Positions 62,730 through 64,000 of a DNA stretch of 64,000 bases are shown here, piece after piece. A program made the translations under genes and the position numbers. The stretch's first letter is position 1, and each line of letters begins with the position of its first letter. The notes under the pieces are model-generated. The model was not told where the DNA came from and did not search any database. It saw only the letters and a list, made by a program, of their open reading frames with translations. Source of the DNA: Candidatus Zixiibacteriota bacterium (GTDB lineage: Bacteria > Zixibacteria > MSB-5A5 > GN15 > JAAZOE01); contig DAOUTW010000008.1 of NCBI GenBank assembly GCA_030668485.1, positions 30,957-94,956 on the forward strand, in the 5' to 3' direction.

Positions 62730-62880
62730 CTTGCGCCAGGTCTGGCGCGCTATTGCGTCCGCCGCGGCGGATGACCTGACTGAATATCCACACTATTATT
62801 TGTTCCGCTGGGTCCTGATCCACATTGTGGATTGTGACCCGGCGGTATTTCGGTGTCAGGTCACACACCTTCAGCGCAAG
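62730..62880 (+). other. Candidate structured RNA or large palindromic element
   Basis: Nested complementary segments: CTTGCGC (62730-62736) with GCGCAAG (62874-62880), TGACCTGAC (62772-62780) with GTCAGGTCA (62855-62863), and CCGCTGGGTC (62805-62814) with GACCCGGCGG (62836-62845, one G-U). There is also an apical ATCCAC/GTGGAT hairpin and local palindromes TCCGCCGCGGCGGA and GCGCCAG/CTGGCGC. The overlapping 85-residue track ORF has no ribosome site and looks spurious. Confidence 0.5.
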
Positions 62881-62895
62881 ACCTGATCGTGCATA

Positions 62896-64000
62896 CTATT
62901 CTTCCATCCATTGGCAGCAATTATCCACCGGCGGTTCGCCGCCTTTGAATACATAGCTGATCAGATAGACGGCGTCCCCTACGTTTGTATCGCCGTCACC
63001 GTTTGCATCTCCAATACAAGGGGGTTCCGGCGCTACGCCGCCCCTAAAGACGTAACTTATGGTATATACCACATCCCCGACATTCACCTGGCCATCGCTG
63101 TTGGCGTCTCCACACATATAGTCACAAACATCGCCAACGCCGTCATCGTCGGCATCAGCCTGATCAGGGTTTGAAATCGTCGGGCAATTATCAATATAAT
63201 TCGGGACCGAATCGCCATCATCATCGTCACGTTTCGTCCATTGTGCCAGATAGGCTGAGACCTTATTCCCTGTTATAGTGAACTCACCCCCCGCGATCAG
63301 GTTCCCATTGTACACGGTCAGGGCAGGGACATTGGGAGGATATGCTCCACCCATCCCCGATCCCAGCGGTGACCAAGCCGTACCGTCCCAGGAGGCGATA
63401 CGGTTGGCGCTTGACCCGCCCGCCTCCGAGAAACTGCCGCCAGCGATCAGGTTGCCATCGTACACGGTCAGGGCATTGACAGAGTTATAATTCATCCCCG
63501 ATCCCAGCGCTGACCAGGCCGTACCGTCCCAGGAGGCAATACGGTTGGCGCTTGTCCCGCCAGCCGTGGTGAAACCACCCCCCGCGATCAACTTCCCGTC
63601 GTACACGGTCAGGGCATAGACATAGGGATAATATGTTTCACCCATTCCCGATCCCAGCGTTGACCAGGCCGTACCGTCCCAGGAGGCTATGTAATTGGCG
63701 CTTGTCCCGCCTGCCGTGGTGAAACGGCCCCCCGCAATCAGCTTCCCATCGTACACGGTCAGGGCATAGACCCAGCTGTTCATCCCCGAACCCAGCAGTG
63801 ACCAGGCCGTACCGTCCCAGGAGGCGATACGGTTGGCGCTTGTCCCGCCCGCCGTGGTGAAATAGCCCCCCGCGATCAGCTTCCCATCGTACACGGTCAG
63901 GGCATAGACCCAGCTGTTCATCCCCGAACCCAGCGGTGACCAGGCCGTACCGTCCCAGGAGGCTATGTAATTGGCGCTTGTCCCGCCTGCCGTGGTGAAA
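62896..64000 (-). CDS. Secreted tandem-repeat (propeller-like) protein with thrombospondin type 3 and dockerin end (5' partial)
   Basis: The frame is open to the window edge, so the ATG at 63921 is internal and the gene continues beyond 64000. It shows five to six repeats of 46-50 residues with consensus ALTVYDGKLIAGGxFTTAGG and IASWDGTAWSxLGSGM, nearly identical at DNA level (138-150 bp period). They probably form blades of a beta-propeller or a solenoid. One thrombospondin type 3 segment (NCPTISNPDQADADDDGVGD) and a C-terminal dockerin pair with FRGGVAPEPP and FKGGEPPVD follow. It belongs to the same surface-protein class as the genes at 28 and 55 kb. Confidence 0.88.
   Translation of the reverse strand, partial: FTTAGGTSANYIASWDGTAWSPLGSGMNSWVYALTVYDGKLIAGGYFTTAGGTSANRIASWDGTAWSLLGSGMNSWVYALTVYDGKLIAGGRFTTAGGTSANYIASWDGTAWSTLGSGMGETYYPYVYALTVYDGKLIAGGGFTTAGGTSANRIASWDGTAWSALGSGMNYNSVNALTVYDGNLIAGGSFSEAGGSSANRIASWDGTAWSPLGSGMGGAYPPNVPALTVYNGNLIAGGEFTITGNKVSAYLAQWTKRDDDDGDSVPNYIDNCPTISNPDQADADDDGVGDVCDYMCGDANSDGQVNVGDVVYTISYVFRGGVAPEPPCIGDANGDGDTNVGDAVYLISYVFKGGEPPVDNCCQWMEE

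Noticed and set aside
62629-62886. 85-residue plus-strand ORF after the ferritin-like gene
   Set aside because: Lies across repeats and the nested palindromes; no ribosome site; better explained as structured non-coding DNA.
1-64000. tRNA or rRNA genes
   Set aside because: No cloverleaf with a GTTCRANNC T-loop in proper context and no rRNA-like sequence was recognised by eye; a tRNAscan/Infernal run would settle it.

Overview
The window looks like a chromosome fragment of a Gram-negative, environmental FCB-group bacterium, most likely candidate phylum Zixibacteria or a close relative. This is inferred from four things seen in the sequence: outer-membrane proteins (patatin-BamA, a TonB-receptor-like barrel), several secreted proteins ending in dockerin repeats with the FxGGPxP insert, FlgD/Por-type C-terminal tails, and moderately GC-rich housekeeping genes. 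No rRNA or tRNA genes were recognised.

Layout. 0-9.3 kb: the 3' part of a patatin-BamA outer-membrane protein, an AT-rich BglII-like restriction-modification pair, a ClC channel with CBS domains on the minus strand, and an FAD oxidoreductase / secreted protein / alpha-beta hydrolase series. 9.3-16.6 kb: a repeat-rich accessory island with a MASE1-PAS-PAS-SpoIIE phosphatase, a radical SAM/SPASM gene paired with a 106-residue protein of unknown function, a secreted orphan and an HNH nuclease. 16.6-22.7 kb (minus): a compact operon of flotillin, an aspartate aminotransferase fused to a PEPCK/HprK-like domain, Ndk and a divergent PEPCK. 23-32.4 kb: a histidine ammonia-lyase with Cys in the MIO triad, membrane and secreted proteins, and two FG-GAP proteins that share a duplicated promoter-signal cassette. 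32.6-39 kb: a CoA-transferase, thioredoxin, a DUF1858 protein, EF-G and a cysteine desulfurase, with a decayed REP-associated transposase element between thioredoxin and DUF1858.

39-53 kb (minus): two tandem lipoprotein paralogues, then a very compact run of genes. The run goes from a GDP-mannose pyrophosphorylase promoter at 53.2 kb through SPOR, YrdC, LMW-phosphatase, DUF3108, an unrecognised Rossmann-like protein, formiminotransferase-cyclodeaminase, PHP, an MXAN_6640-type metalloprotease, an ECF S component, a TonB-like barrel and an HD hydrolase. 53.4-64 kb: a second DNA methyltransferase without a visible nuclease, secreted proteins with three kinds of C-terminal sorting or anchoring tail, Nnr, Lon, a ferritin-like protein, and a repeat-propeller dockerin protein that runs off the window.

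Two systems seem most worth attention. The first is the flotillin / AspAT-PEPCK-like fusion / Ndk / PEPCK operon, which could couple aspartate to PEP formation. The second is a family of REP-like stem-loops with different stems but conserved flanks (AACCC...GGGCCACC). The same flanks form the ends of the RAYT element, and copies of gene 3' ends lie beside two of these repeat insertions.
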